Positions 9,260 through 18,107 are shown, numbered from the stretch's first letter. The stretch is DNA of 64,000 nucleotides from Fidelibacterota bacterium (GCA_018650445.1 JABIFX010000084.1:1-64000); one strand, 5' to 3'. The notes: generated by a model from the sequence alone, not told the origin. Program-made: numbers and translations.

Positions 9260-10868
9260 GTTGGTGACCTTCTGGTGCAGCCGCAGGCGCTCCATCGCCG
9301 CTCATCATACTTTTTTTCCCTGCGATTTGCATGGCACTATCGATTTTAAAATTACCATTAGAAACCACGAGTTCATCAACCGCTAATCCGCTTATTACGA
9401 TATATTCTGAGCCTACTCGAGGGCCTAAAACAATCTCAACAAGTGCAAACTGACTTGATTCGCTCTTACTGATTTGTACATAAACCAATGCCCGTCGACC
9501 TGTCTTCAACACGGAACTTGCCGGGATGAGTAATGCGTGGGTTGCCAATGTCTGAACCCCGCCAATTTCTTGCAAGGATACTAGATCCATACCACAGATA
9601 GAACAATCTCCAGGGTGGTTTTCCACCACTTCAGGATGCATGGGGCAAGCCCATTTTCCACTCAGGTCAGGTGTAACAACCTGACCTTTCCCGTTCAGCA
9701 TTACTGAAATTGATGCTTCAGCCAGCATTCCAGGCTTTAACAAACCCTGCTTATTGTCCAGAACTGCTCTTACAGTTATACTCTGTTTTTCAGCATTTAC
9801 GAGGGGGTCAATATATGAGATATGAGCACTAAATTCCTGACCGGGTAATCCTGCAACTGAAAACGAAAGTTCCTGACCGTAAGTCAACCAGGGTAGATCC
9901 TTCTCGTACGCCTCAAGGATCAACCATACTTTTGATAAATCGGCAATTGAATAAATCTGCTCCCCTGTTTTAACATATTTACCCTCGATGGCATTCTTAT
10001 GAATGACTATCCCGGTAATGGGACTGTTAATCTGTAGGACTGATCGAGCTTTACCTGTTGAGGTGATGGTATTTATCTGAGCCATACTCAGTCCCAGGAG
10101 TTTGGTCTTTTCAACCACAGCATCATAGGTCGCCTGAGAGATTTTTTGAGTCCCAGGGCTTTGATCATTACGATTCATCCTGCTATAGGCCTGGAGTAAT
10201 TCACTTTGGGTCGAGTACAGCTCTGGACTATATATTTCCAGTAAATGATCACCTCTATTGACGCGAATTCCGGTATAATCAACATACAAGTGTTCCAGTC
10301 TACCTGGAAACCAGGCAGCGATATTTTTGACCCGGGTCTCATCATAATCAATCTTACCCGATAGGTGGATCTCACTGTGGGCCATAGCTAGACGGACAGG
10401 CGTCGTTGAAATTTGAGCTAGTTTAACTGCTGCTGCAGACAAACTGATCTCTTCTGAAGCATCTGCTTCGTGCTCACTGGCTACTGGAATCAAATCCATA
10501 AAACAGATTGGACATTGTCCTGGCTCAGCCAGTTTTATTTGGGGATGCATGGAGCAGGTCCAGGTCGTTTCCCCCTGGTGACTGGAATGTTTGATCGTAG
10601 CGCCTTCATCAACAACTAGTGGGATTAAATCCATAAAGCAAATGGGACATTGTCCGGATTCATCCAGTTTTACCTGGGGATGCATGGAGCAAGTCCAGGT
10701 TGCTGCCTGTGAATGGTCCTCATGATTAGCACTGATACCAGCATTTCCTGTTGAAAACAGAAAACTCCCCAACATCACTCCGAGCAGGAGAATAATAATA
10801 GATTTTACCCAGGTGTTTGACAGTATTGGTTTCAATAGTTTCAGATATTTTAATAATATTTCATTCAT
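9252..10868 (-). CDS. cusB: CusB-type RND periplasmic adaptor with three metal-binding modules
   Basis: Membrane-fusion protein linking CusA to the outer-membrane channel, 538 residues. It has an N-terminal anchor helix (about 21-40), then two near-identical heavy-metal-binding modules (58-84 and 103-129, each W-T-C-S-M-H-P ending C-P-I-C-F-M-D). The lipoyl/hairpin/barrel core follows (about 150-395). A third module (406-432, CPMHPE ending CSICGMD) is inserted before the membrane-proximal domain (about 440-515). The C-terminus is His-rich (EGHQHG). One nucleotide separates it from cusC, and it overlaps cusA by 8 nt. The Met/Cys/His modules suit capture of Cu(I)/Ag(I) in the periplasm. Confidence 0.93.
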   Translation of the reverse strand: MNEILLKYLKLLKPILSNTWVKSIIILLLGVMLGSFLFSTGNAGISANHEDHSQAATWTCSMHPQVKLDESGQCPICFMDLIPLVVDEGATIKHSSHQGETTWTCSMHPQIKLAEPGQCPICFMDLIPVASEHEADASEEISLSAAAVKLAQISTTPVRLAMAHSEIHLSGKIDYDETRVKNIAAWFPGRLEHLYVDYTGIRVNRGDHLLEIYSPELYSTQSELLQAYSRMNRNDQSPGTQKISQATYDAVVEKTKLLGLSMAQINTITSTGKARSVLQINSPITGIVIHKNAIEGKYVKTGEQIYSIADLSKVWLILEAYEKDLPWLTYGQELSFSVAGLPGQEFSAHISYIDPLVNAEKQSITVRAVLDNKQGLLKPGMLAEASISVMLNGKGQVVTPDLSGKWACPMHPEVVENHPGDCSICGMDLVSLQEIGGVQTLATHALLIPASSVLKTGRRALVYVQISKSESSQFALVEIVLGPRVGSEYIVISGLAVDELVVSNGNFKIDSAMQIAGKKSMMSGDGAPAAAPEGHQHG

Positions 10869-10869
10869 C

Positions 10870-12213
10870 TTAATTGCCTTTCAAATAGCTGAGATCAGCT
10901 AGATGTAATTGTGCAGAATATTGTGCATTGGTCAGCTCTAACTGTAAATCCAGGACATGCTGGCGGGCCATGGTATAAGAGAATACATCCGAACTCTGAC
11001 CAATGTATTCCTGTTGCATAACCTTTTCGATTTCGCGGGCTTTGGGTATCAACTGATCCTCATACAGTTGGATCAATCTCAAATTCTCTGCAAGCCTGGA
11101 TCGGGAGATTTCATATTCCTGGGTTAGTCTGGAGCTTTCAGCATCCAACAGGGCTCGCGCCTTTTTTTCGCGCCATTTAGAGGATTTCACCTCGGCTTTT
11201 TTTGATTTCCAGTTCCATAGCGGCAAAGCAATGCCCGCACTCAAGATGAGTGGATCTTTTCCACTTCCATCTACGTCTACCCCATTTGTCATTTTCTTAT
11301 CCGTGAGTATATAGTCCAACCCAATTTTCAAATCTGGAATATAGGCAGCTTGAGCACTGGCTTTCCTCGCCTGGGTTTCTTGAACCATTGCCTCCAGGCC
11401 TTGAAGTCGGGGATGATCCCTGGAAACCTCGCCCGTTGAGTATTCGTATTCAGATGAGCCGGGTTGAAGTGCTAAAAAATCATCTGGTACTGGAGAGTCC
11501 AGTTTAAGGATTGACCCCAACTTTACGTTGAGACGGTAAAACTGACTTTCTACATCACGAAGATCATTTTCCAATTGAAGCGTTTGGACCTGGACTTCTA
11601 CCAGCTTCTTATGGGAGATGGAAGCACTCTGATACTGGACTATGAGAATTTCCTCTAAATCTCTTGAAAGTGCTGTTTTGGCGCCAATTATGGAAGTTTT
11701 GGAGCGGATGTGACCTGCTTCAACCCACAGATGGCTTATCTCGCGAATAAGTGAAAGCTTTTCTGCTTCCAGTGCTTTCAGATTCTGGAGTGACTGATAT
11801 TCACTGGTTTCACGGGCGGCCCGAATTTTTGAGAACCAGGGAATGGTTTGCCCTAGAGATATCTTGGCTGATTGTGGTCCCTGAGCCGTCTCGACAGGTT
11901 CTATGAAATAGCCAACTCCTACAATTGGATCAGGCAAACTTGATATGGTATTTCCAGCTTCCTCGCTGGTTTTCCACGCTGCATAAAGAGCCCGAATTTC
12001 AGAATTCCTCGATAGCGATAGTTCAATAAGCTCGTCCAGGTTATTTACATGTGAAGGCAAATCAGTGGGACTCTGCTCCAGCTGGTTTATCCAACTGTCA
12101 CTTCCAGAGTTGATACTTTTTTCGGAACTCAGTAGGGGTGAGCATAGCAGCAGCTGAAGGGAAAATATGATGACCCGGCTTTTGCTCAATGAAACTTTTT
12201 TATTTCTAAACAC
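10870..12213 (-). CDS. cusC: CusC/TolC-type outer-membrane efflux protein
   Basis: Outer-membrane channel of the tripartite pump, 447 residues from the chosen GTG. GGAGA lies 7 nt before this GTG, whereas the longer ATG frame (to 12249) has no such site and would put a Cys-containing stretch before the signal peptide. From the GTG the protein begins with a basic region and a hydrophobic signal sequence ending near CSPLLSS. The body shows the two duplicated helical halves of the outer-membrane efflux family, with long amphipathic helices and a repeated A-x-x-x-Y-x-P-D-L-type strand (IPDLKIGLDY). It is followed after 1 nt by cusB. Confidence 0.9.
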   Translation of the reverse strand: MFRNKKVSLSKSRVIIFSLQLLLCSPLLSSEKSINSGSDSWINQLEQSPTDLPSHVNNLDELIELSLSRNSEIRALYAAWKTSEEAGNTISSLPDPIVGVGYFIEPVETAQGPQSAKISLGQTIPWFSKIRAARETSEYQSLQNLKALEAEKLSLIREISHLWVEAGHIRSKTSIIGAKTALSRDLEEILIVQYQSASISHKKLVEVQVQTLQLENDLRDVESQFYRLNVKLGSILKLDSPVPDDFLALQPGSSEYEYSTGEVSRDHPRLQGLEAMVQETQARKASAQAAYIPDLKIGLDYILTDKKMTNGVDVDGSGKDPLILSAGIALPLWNWKSKKAEVKSSKWREKKARALLDAESSRLTQEYEISRSRLAENLRLIQLYEDQLIPKAREIEKVMQQEYIGQSSDVFSYTMARQHVLDLQLELTNAQYSAQLHLADLSYLKGN

Positions 12214-12299
12214 AACAACATCTCCAAAACAGGATTTTGCACATAACAATACACACTCAAGCCCTTGGCCTGGTGTTGAATCCTAGCTTTTAAAGAAGT

Positions 12300-12662
12300 C
12301 TAAATGAGTAGAGGCGTGTGGTCTGGTGGTGGAGCTACCTGGAAATGATCGGGATTGGTCGAATTTACCTGGAATTGTTCCGGTAAAACTTCGATATGCA
12401 GGACGGGGGCAGAGGCGATATCCAGAGAAATGTTGGAATCTACCTTTATGAGGGGGGCCGAAATCAAAGGAACGAAGAGCGTCACATTGCATGACGTCAT
12501 GGCCATATCGCATTCTGTTTCAACCTGAGTCTCACAACAACTTACCGCTTCTACACAACAGACAGCCTGACAGTTGGTGTGAGTTGGAAGAAAAGGGACT
12601 GCTTGCATCATCCCGATGAGAATGAGTGTAAAAATGGCAGTATATTCCCAGGTCTTCTTCAC
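12300..12662 (-). CDS. Cysteine-rich exported protein of unknown function
   Basis: A 120-residue protein with a hydrophobic N-terminal signal or anchor segment (about 7-25), followed by a cluster of seven Cys within residues 31-58, including two CC pairs, and a Met pair. The rest is proline-rich and has no recognised domain. It is the first gene of the minus-strand Cus cluster, 86 nt before cusC. A metal-sensing or metal-binding periplasmic role is plausible from the Cys cluster and position, but is inference. I know of no family name for it. Confidence 0.7.
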   Translation of the reverse strand: MKKTWEYTAIFTLILIGMMQAVPFLPTHTNCQAVCCVEAVSCCETQVETECDMAMTSCNVTLFVPLISAPLIKVDSNISLDIASAPVLHIEVLPEQFQVNSTNPDHFQVAPPPDHTPLLI

Positions 12663-12819
12663 AGGTGGTTAATATGACTTAAGTTAGAATAGTTCCAAAT
12701 TATTTTTTAAAGGCAATTATTGAGGATAATAGTTGTTTTGTGGGCAGATTATTTTTTACTATCAGGGAAGTAAAGAACACAAAGCACAATAGTTTTTGGA
12801 TTGAACATTATTTTAATCA

Positions 12820-12839
12820 CCCCGCCTTTTTCGGCGGGG
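12820..12839 (-). terminator. GC-rich hairpin after the GH13 gene
   Basis: A perfect 7-bp stem, ccccgcc with ggcgggg, has a six-base loop and lies just beyond the stop of the minus-strand GH13 gene. On the minus strand the following bases (TGATTAAAAT) contain few Ts, so it is at best a weak intrinsic terminator. Confidence 0.45.
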
Positions 12840-12866
12840 ATAGAGTGTTTACTGCTCTTATTAATT

Positions 12867-14618
12867 TTATTGAACGACGGCAAAGTGACGTGGTAAAAGT
12901 GTAAAGTTACCTGATTCATCCAGCGGCAAATCACCCAGGAGTACACGGTCAACTCCATCAGCTTTAAATTTGAAATCAGAATCAGAGAAATTAAAGAACA
13001 CCAGGAGTGGTCCATGTTTATAGGCCACAATCTGACGATCATTATCGGCGATGATGATTTCAAATTTTGAAGTGGGAGTGATCCAGGTCTTTCTCAGGTG
13101 GAGGATCTCAGACATGGATTTTTCTAGATCACTATCTCTATCATCCCAATCAATCTTATCATCGAGGTGAATATCGATTTGTGAAGTAGCCCCGATCTCC
13201 TGCCCGGCGAGGATCAAAGGATTGCCCTTCATTAAGGCTACAAAGACCCAGGTGGTGAGATTTAGATCATCATCTGGAATGAGATTGTGAGACCGTTGCT
13301 GGTCGTGGTTCTCTGTAAAACGCATCCTTAAAGCACCCTGAGGATATTGAAACTGTTCCATTTCATAGGATCGCTTCACTTCTGAAGGGTCAGCATTCCC
13401 CTGGGCCATTTGAATAGCCCCATTCCACATATTCCAGGAATAAGTCATATCATGACCATTCAAGTGCAGCTCAGGCTGGGCACCCTCTGCCAGGAAGAAC
13501 ACATCCGGAAAGATATTCTGGCAATACTTTTTAGCCTCCGCCCAAAAATCATAGGGTACCAGCTCGGCGACATCAAAGCGAAAACCATCAACCCCGGTTT
13601 CCTCTATCCACCAACCCAACATCTCTATCATCCATTTTCTGAGTTCAGGATTGTTGTAGTCAAGATCAACAGTGTCCCACAAGTCAGCATTTGGCGAAAC
13701 CATCTCTCCAGCTTCGTTCTTTGTATACCAATCTGGGTGTTCATCGATCAGTGGATTATCCCAGGCAGTATGGTTGAGAACCATGTCCAGGATAATATGC
13801 ATCCCCCTGCCATGCACTGAGTCTACCAATGCCTTGAATTCATCCATAGTCCCAAAGCGAGGATTGACTTCATAATAGTTTTGTACCGCATGGGGAGCAC
13901 CCCTGGTTGATTTGTGGTTTTTAACACCAATGGGATGAACCGGCATGAGCCAGACAAGATCAATTCCCAGGTCTTGAATACGATCGAGATCAGCAGTGAT
14001 AGCATTAAAACTTCTGTCATCACTGTGTGAGCGGACAAAAATTTCATAGATATTGGCATTTCTGACCCATTGGGGGGCTTTGGGTGCTTTGCGCTTACTG
14101 GCCTCACTCCGAAACAGATCGGTTTCGTCAATATATGGTTCTAAATAGACAGAGCCAGGGATACCTCCGGGACCGCCAATATCCTCAATACGGAGTACCA
14201 GCTGGTGAACCTTCCCATCGGTCAATTTATCACCAATATCAAAAAAGAATTTGATATTATTCCCCATTTGCTTACCAAATAATCGCCCATCCAGCCATAC
14301 CACTGCATTGTCATCAATGGAATCAAAAACCAGAGCCAGATTGTAACCAGCAGGAATATTGGTGACCTGGATTTGAGTAGAATACCAGGCAAAGCCATCA
14401 TACTCACCATCAGCCCAAACTCCTGGCACCTCGGTCGGTTCCCACTCAGTGCGGTCATGGTCATCATCAAACCAACCTGCTCGAAGACCCACACGATTTG
14501 AATCGTATTTCAGGACCCAGGGTGCATCTAATAATTGTGATTCAGGAGTAAGCGTTTCGCATCCAGACATGAGCAGCGTACCAACGACAAGAAAAAGTAT
14601 AGGACAAAAGTTTTTCAT
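12867..14618 (-). CDS. GH13 alpha-amylase-family lipoprotein
   Basis: A 583-residue lipoprotein with Cys20 in the lipobox (LMSGC), so it probably acts on the periplasmic or outer face. Residues about 32-165 form a jelly-roll like the N-terminal sugar-binding domain of GH2 enzymes (VPGVWAD, then VVWLDG). The GH13 barrel follows: region I DMVLNHT (about 278-284), region II GFRFDVAE with nucleophile Asp349, region III FFLAEG with acid/base Glu378, and region IV TENHDQ with His438 and Asp439. The catalytic residues are intact. A short beta-sandwich closes the protein. It probably hydrolyses alpha-glucans or oligosaccharides; substrate is not predictable. It appears monocistronic. Confidence 0.92.
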   Translation of the reverse strand: MKNFCPILFLVVGTLLMSGCETLTPESQLLDAPWVLKYDSNRVGLRAGWFDDDHDRTEWEPTEVPGVWADGEYDGFAWYSTQIQVTNIPAGYNLALVFDSIDDNAVVWLDGRLFGKQMGNNIKFFFDIGDKLTDGKVHQLVLRIEDIGGPGGIPGSVYLEPYIDETDLFRSEASKRKAPKAPQWVRNANIYEIFVRSHSDDRSFNAITADLDRIQDLGIDLVWLMPVHPIGVKNHKSTRGAPHAVQNYYEVNPRFGTMDEFKALVDSVHGRGMHIILDMVLNHTAWDNPLIDEHPDWYTKNEAGEMVSPNADLWDTVDLDYNNPELRKWMIEMLGWWIEETGVDGFRFDVAELVPYDFWAEAKKYCQNIFPDVFFLAEGAQPELHLNGHDMTYSWNMWNGAIQMAQGNADPSEVKRSYEMEQFQYPQGALRMRFTENHDQQRSHNLIPDDDLNLTTWVFVALMKGNPLILAGQEIGATSQIDIHLDDKIDWDDRDSDLEKSMSEILHLRKTWITPTSKFEIIIADNDRQIVAYKHGPLLVFFNFSDSDFKFKADGVDRVLLGDLPLDESGNFTLLPRHFAVVQ

Positions 14619-14917
14619 GGGGATTCCTAACAGATATCTATAGCTAGCCTTTGACAGATCTCACTGTGAGACCGCTTATTAAATATTCAGTATTTGAATT
14701 ATCATAAAGAGTGAGATCCAGATCATGCTGACTCCTCATGCCTTCAGACTATCCAGTTCCAAGAAGATCGTCGCCCTGATGATGGACGCTAAGAGAATCT
14801 TATTAAATTTTTGCATCTGCAATTTTAGGATAAGTGACCAGGGATTTCAATACAAAACAATTTAAATCCGTCAGCTTTTGGCGTTGGCAGTTTGTGTCCT
14901 CCGCTTATTTTCAAAGG

Positions 14918-15973
14918 ATGACAAGAAGCTTAGAAATAAATCTAACCGCTAAAGTCAAGGCCGCTGGCTGAGCAGGTAAAATTGGTCCAGGGGACCTGGA
15001 CGACATACTTTGTGGGATTGATATTCCATCACATCCTGACCTGCTCATAGGGATTGACCATCGTGATGATAGCTCAGTTTATAAACTGAGTGAAGACATT
15101 GCTATGGTCCAATCTTTGGACTTCTTCACACCTATTGTGGATGATCCCTTCACTTTTGGACAAATCACTGCTGCCAATGCATTTAGTGATCTTTATGCCA
15201 TGGGGGCTCGCCCGATTACAGCATTGAATATTGTGGCCTTCCCTGTTGATGATATGGATAACTCTGTGTTAAAGGAGATTCTGCGGGGTGGTCTGACTAA
15301 GATTAACGAATCAGGTGCTGTGCTTGCCGGCGGGCATTCGATTAAAGATGATGAGTTAAAATATGGTCTCTCTGTCACTGGAGTGGTCCACCCTGACAAA
15401 ATGATTTCCAATGGTGGGGCTCAACCTGGAGATGCTCTGGTTCTCACCAAAGCTCTGGGTACAGGAATTGTTGCCACGGCGTTGAAACGCAAACTCATCA
15501 CTTCCGAAGAATTAGATACCATGGTGAAAAGTATGGTGCGCCTGAACAAGTACGCAGCTGATGTGGTTGCTGGCTATTCCATAAACGCCATGACTGATGT
15601 TACAGGCTATGGTTTGATTGGTCATTTATTGGAAATGTTGGATTCCAGCTTGATGGATGCAAAAATCTTTGTGGATCAGCTTCCCATCCTACCGGGAACA
15701 TATAAGTACGCTGAACAAAACGTAGTGCCAGGTGGCTTGTTAAGCAATCGCGAATTCTACAAACCACGTATTGCCACTGGAGCCGGTGTCACCAAGTTGG
15801 AAGAATTATTGGCAGTTGATCCCCAGACCTCTGGAGGACTGCTTATCAGTATTCCAGGCAAAAAAGCCCAAGCCTTTGTTGAGGATCTCCACGCCAATGG
15901 AGTTGAAGAAGCCAGAATTATTGGCGAAATCAGCAACTCCAGTGCTGAACCACGCATTTCACTTCAGAAATAA
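14918..15973 (+). CDS. selD: Selenophosphate synthetase SelD, selenocysteine-containing
   Basis: Selenide, water dikinase makes selenophosphate, the selenium donor for selenocysteine. Naive ORF calling would begin at the ATG at 15104 and lose the active site. Upstream, the same frame encodes a typical SelD N-terminus (LTAKVKAAG-U-AGKIGPGDL) interrupted only by TGA at 14969-14971, exactly where E. coli SelD has catalytic Cys17. The essential Lys follows three residues later (Lys21). Read through, the protein is 351 residues, the normal family length. The Asp of the DFFTPIVDDPF motif and the glycine-rich GAVLAGGHS segment are present downstream. ATG 14918 is the best start but has only AAAGG directly against it; GTG 14894 is an alternative. 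selA, selB and the Sec tRNA are not in this window. Confidence 0.92.
14969..15001 (+). promoter_or_regulatory. UGA selenocysteine codon and bacterial SECIS-like hairpin
   Basis: The in-frame TGA (14969-14971) is followed by a perfect 7-bp hairpin: 14985-14991 pairs with 14995-15001 around a GGA loop. The loop begins 20 nt after the TGA, within the spacing expected for bacterial SECIS elements bound by SelB. The hairpin lies inside coding sequence and also encodes conserved SelD residues (GPGDLDD), so some of its sequence is constrained by protein. Confidence 0.8.
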
Positions 15974-15998
15974 TCTACTTGCAGCAGATGGATGAGAT

Positions 15999-16022
15999 TC
16001 CAGTGAAAACCTGGATTTTTTT
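15999..16022 (+). terminator. Terminator after selD
   Basis: A 5-bp stem TCCAG with CTGGA (15999-16003 and 16011-16015, loop of 7) is followed by seven T residues, 25 nt past the selD stop. The T run touches the end of the opposite-strand gene at 16021. Confidence 0.6.
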
Positions 16023-17112
16023 ATAGATAAAAGTGAATCTGGCTCAATATCTGTGATTCTGGGTCCGAACTCGTGTCCGGTAAATCCAGAGTACTGGTGC
16101 GATAACTCAATTTCATTTCAACACCTCGAACCGGGAAAAACTCCACACCCAGACTTGTTCGCTGGATTGCACCTGTGGTGAGATCAATATCGGGATCAAA
16201 AAATTCATAGCGACCCACAATATCCAAACCCTGAAACAGACGGTAACTCAATTGCTGGAATGTTGCCATATTGGTGATACCAGATTGTATCCATCCATTC
16301 ATTTGAGCCCACTCCCCTAACCAGACGAAGCCATAACTGGAAACACCCCAGCTAGCGACTGAAGCGTTAAGCAACTTATTCTCATCCAGATAAGCCAGGC
16401 CTACCTGCGCAGAGAAAAGGTCACCTGAATATAGATAGCTCGCTTTCAGAGCAGTGAAAAGGTCGGAATCCGCTAATCCATTCTGTTGAATAAAGGAAGT
16501 TCCAGCCATGACAGACAGATCAAGACCTACAATGGGAGAGCTTCCAATTTCCAGGAGTTTTGGGGACTCAAGAAAAGGGGTGTAAGGCATGCCCTCACGC
16601 GATAAGCCCTGTCGTGTCAAGTTTCCACCGCGCGTAAAAATACTGTGATCATCTATTCTCCAGCCTAATACTGGCAATGCCTTCGCCAGACTAACCCAAC
16701 TCTCAAGAGGCAGCCCTTCATATCGGAGACCACCAGTAACTCTGAATTCCTCAGAAATCCTGGAAACCTCTGCATGGGCAATTAGACTCCCCAACTCAGC
16801 ACCACCGTAGAGCGCGAATTGCATTGGGAAATGTCTTAAGTCCTCATCTGCCTGCGCAATTAATTGATATCTTGTATCCAGTCCAAAATAGAGCGGAAAT
16901 TCACTATCCTCGTTCTCCCAGGGTAGGACAATATCCTTCATAATGAGGCTTTCGCGGGCATACTCTTCACCATAGGAGGTTCTATTTCCACCCCCGCCCT
17001 GATAAGAGTGACATGATCCGCAACTTACCTCCTCCATCAAAGCAAATCTGGGAAGAGCGAAAAGGCTACTCACTGTGAGACAAAGGAGCGTTATTCGAAT
17101 AAATAATTTCAA
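16021..17112 (-). CDS. Outer-membrane barrel protein with a haem c motif
   Basis: A 363-residue exported protein with an N-terminal signal peptide (cut near residue 20). A CGSCH haem c-binding motif follows immediately (Cys31, Cys34, His35), with a glycine-rich stretch after it. The rest is alternating hydrophobic strands with tight turns, ending in an aromatic-leucine C-terminus (HFYL), as in outer-membrane beta-barrels. It starts at TTG, whose last two bases form part of the TGA of the upstream cytochrome lipoprotein gene (TTGA overlap), so the two are translationally coupled. A porin-cytochrome type electron-transfer role is suggested by the pair but not proven; the barrel family is not one I can name. 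Confidence 0.78.
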   Translation of the reverse strand: MKLFIRITLLCLTVSSLFALPRFALMEEVSCGSCHSYQGGGGNRTSYGEEYARESLIMKDIVLPWENEDSEFPLYFGLDTRYQLIAQADEDLRHFPMQFALYGGAELGSLIAHAEVSRISEEFRVTGGLRYEGLPLESWVSLAKALPVLGWRIDDHSIFTRGGNLTRQGLSREGMPYTPFLESPKLLEIGSSPIVGLDLSVMAGTSFIQQNGLADSDLFTALKASYLYSGDLFSAQVGLAYLDENKLLNASVASWGVSSYGFVWLGEWAQMNGWIQSGITNMATFQQLSYRLFQGLDIVGRYEFFDPDIDLTTGAIQRTSLGVEFFPVRGVEMKLSYRTSTLDLPDTSSDPESQILSQIHFYL

Positions 17113-18107
17113 TTGTTTAATGCTCCCTGGTTAATCCATGTTTCGATAGTAGTTATCGTACTGGCTGAAAGAGCGGAACCGCCTAAAGGCATGAGACTCC
17201 CGGCCTGTCCCTTGAGTTTCCTGACTATCAGGCTATTTGCTCCATCACCACTGATCACAACAGATCCAGAGGAGCTGCCCAGCATGAGATTGGTATATGA
17301 TGATAAACTCAAGCCAGCACTAGAGCCATGGCAATTTGTGCAATTTGAATTCCAAACCGGCTGAATCGCCCCTGCGTAACTCACAGGTGTTTCTGCATCT
17401 CCAGAGAGGGAAACAATATCCGGCGTGGATGGACTATTCGAGACAATGGTCAGACTTCCACTAAATGTACCTGCACCATCAGGTTGAAAAGTGATGGTCA
17501 AAACTTGTGAGGCTCCAGGAATCAATTCAATGGGTGTGTTTACATCAACACTGTATACACCAAGATCAAAATCAATAGATGATATAACCAGGGTGTCATT
17601 CCCTGTACTGCTGAGGGTGATTTGCTCTTGACTGCTCGTGGCAGTCAGAATAGTACCAAAATTAATGCTGCTGGTTGAGACGGTCAGTGCTGGAACGGGT
17701 AGAGCTGTCCCCACCCCGGTCAAACCAATTACATGCTCTGGATTTCCCAGGTCATCACTACTGATCAATATTTGACCGGCATAAGTAAATTCAGCAGAAG
17801 GTGTGAAAGTCAACTCGACATCCAGGGTATCATCACCTGAAAGCGTATAGACGCCGTGGGGTTGTAATGCATAAACAGAACTATCCTGGATCAGCGTCAA
17901 CTCCCCATTGAGCTGGCCTTCCCCGGAATTGATAATCTGAATTTGTCGGATTTGGGGGGAGCCGACGGTTATGGTAGAGAAATCAATATCGGCAGTCTCT
18001 ACTTCCATTTGCGGCAATAAGACTTCGGGTTCCCCCATATCGCTACAACTTCCCAGGATCATCAGGAGCGACATGGCTCCAATAAGAATTCGTGATAAAT
18101 TATTCAT
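17109..18107 (-). CDS. Lipoprotein with two ASH/HYDIN-like domains and a cytochrome c domain
   Basis: A 332-residue lipoprotein (lipobox Cys21, LGSCS). Residues about 33-131 and 139-236 are two immunoglobulin-like domains of the ASPM-SPD2-Hydin / choice-of-anchor-D type (each has F-x-x-x-x-V/L-G-x-x-x-x-Q and F-x-P motifs). Residues about 243-332 form a Planctomycete-type cytochrome c: haem motif CTNCH (Cys256, Cys259, His260) and a probable distal ligand Met306 in SLMPLGG. It is coupled to the downstream barrel/haem protein. It is likely anchored at the outer membrane and involved in extracytoplasmic electron transfer or redox sensing; partners are unknown. Confidence 0.82.
   Translation of the reverse strand: MNNLSRILIGAMSLLMILGSCSDMGEPEVLLPQMEVETADIDFSTITVGSPQIRQIQIINSGEGQLNGELTLIQDSSVYALQPHGVYTLSGDDTLDVELTFTPSAEFTYAGQILISSDDLGNPEHVIGLTGVGTALPVPALTVSTSSINFGTILTATSSQEQITLSSTGNDTLVISSIDFDLGVYSVDVNTPIELIPGASQVLTITFQPDGAGTFSGSLTIVSNSPSTPDIVSLSGDAETPVSYAGAIQPVWNSNCTNCHGSSAGLSLSSYTNLMLGSSSGSVVISGDGANSLIVRKLKGQAGSLMPLGGSALSASTITTIETWINQGALNN

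Noticed and set aside
9260..9295. Longer CusA start inside cusB
   Set aside because: The ATG at 9259 has a Shine-Dalgarno and the residues it removes are not CusA-like.
12214..12249. Longer CusC start (ATG at 12249)
   Set aside because: GTG at 12213 has GGAGA at ideal spacing and starts directly at the signal peptide.
14619..14917. Possible small ORF or Sec tRNA upstream of selD
   Set aside because: A 46-codon ORF in the area has no coding signature, and I see no tRNA cloverleaf or GGTTC T-loop.
15104..15973. SelD as a short protein starting at ATG 15104
   Set aside because: It would lack the catalytic and ATP-binding N-terminus, whereas the same frame upstream of the UGA is plainly SelD.
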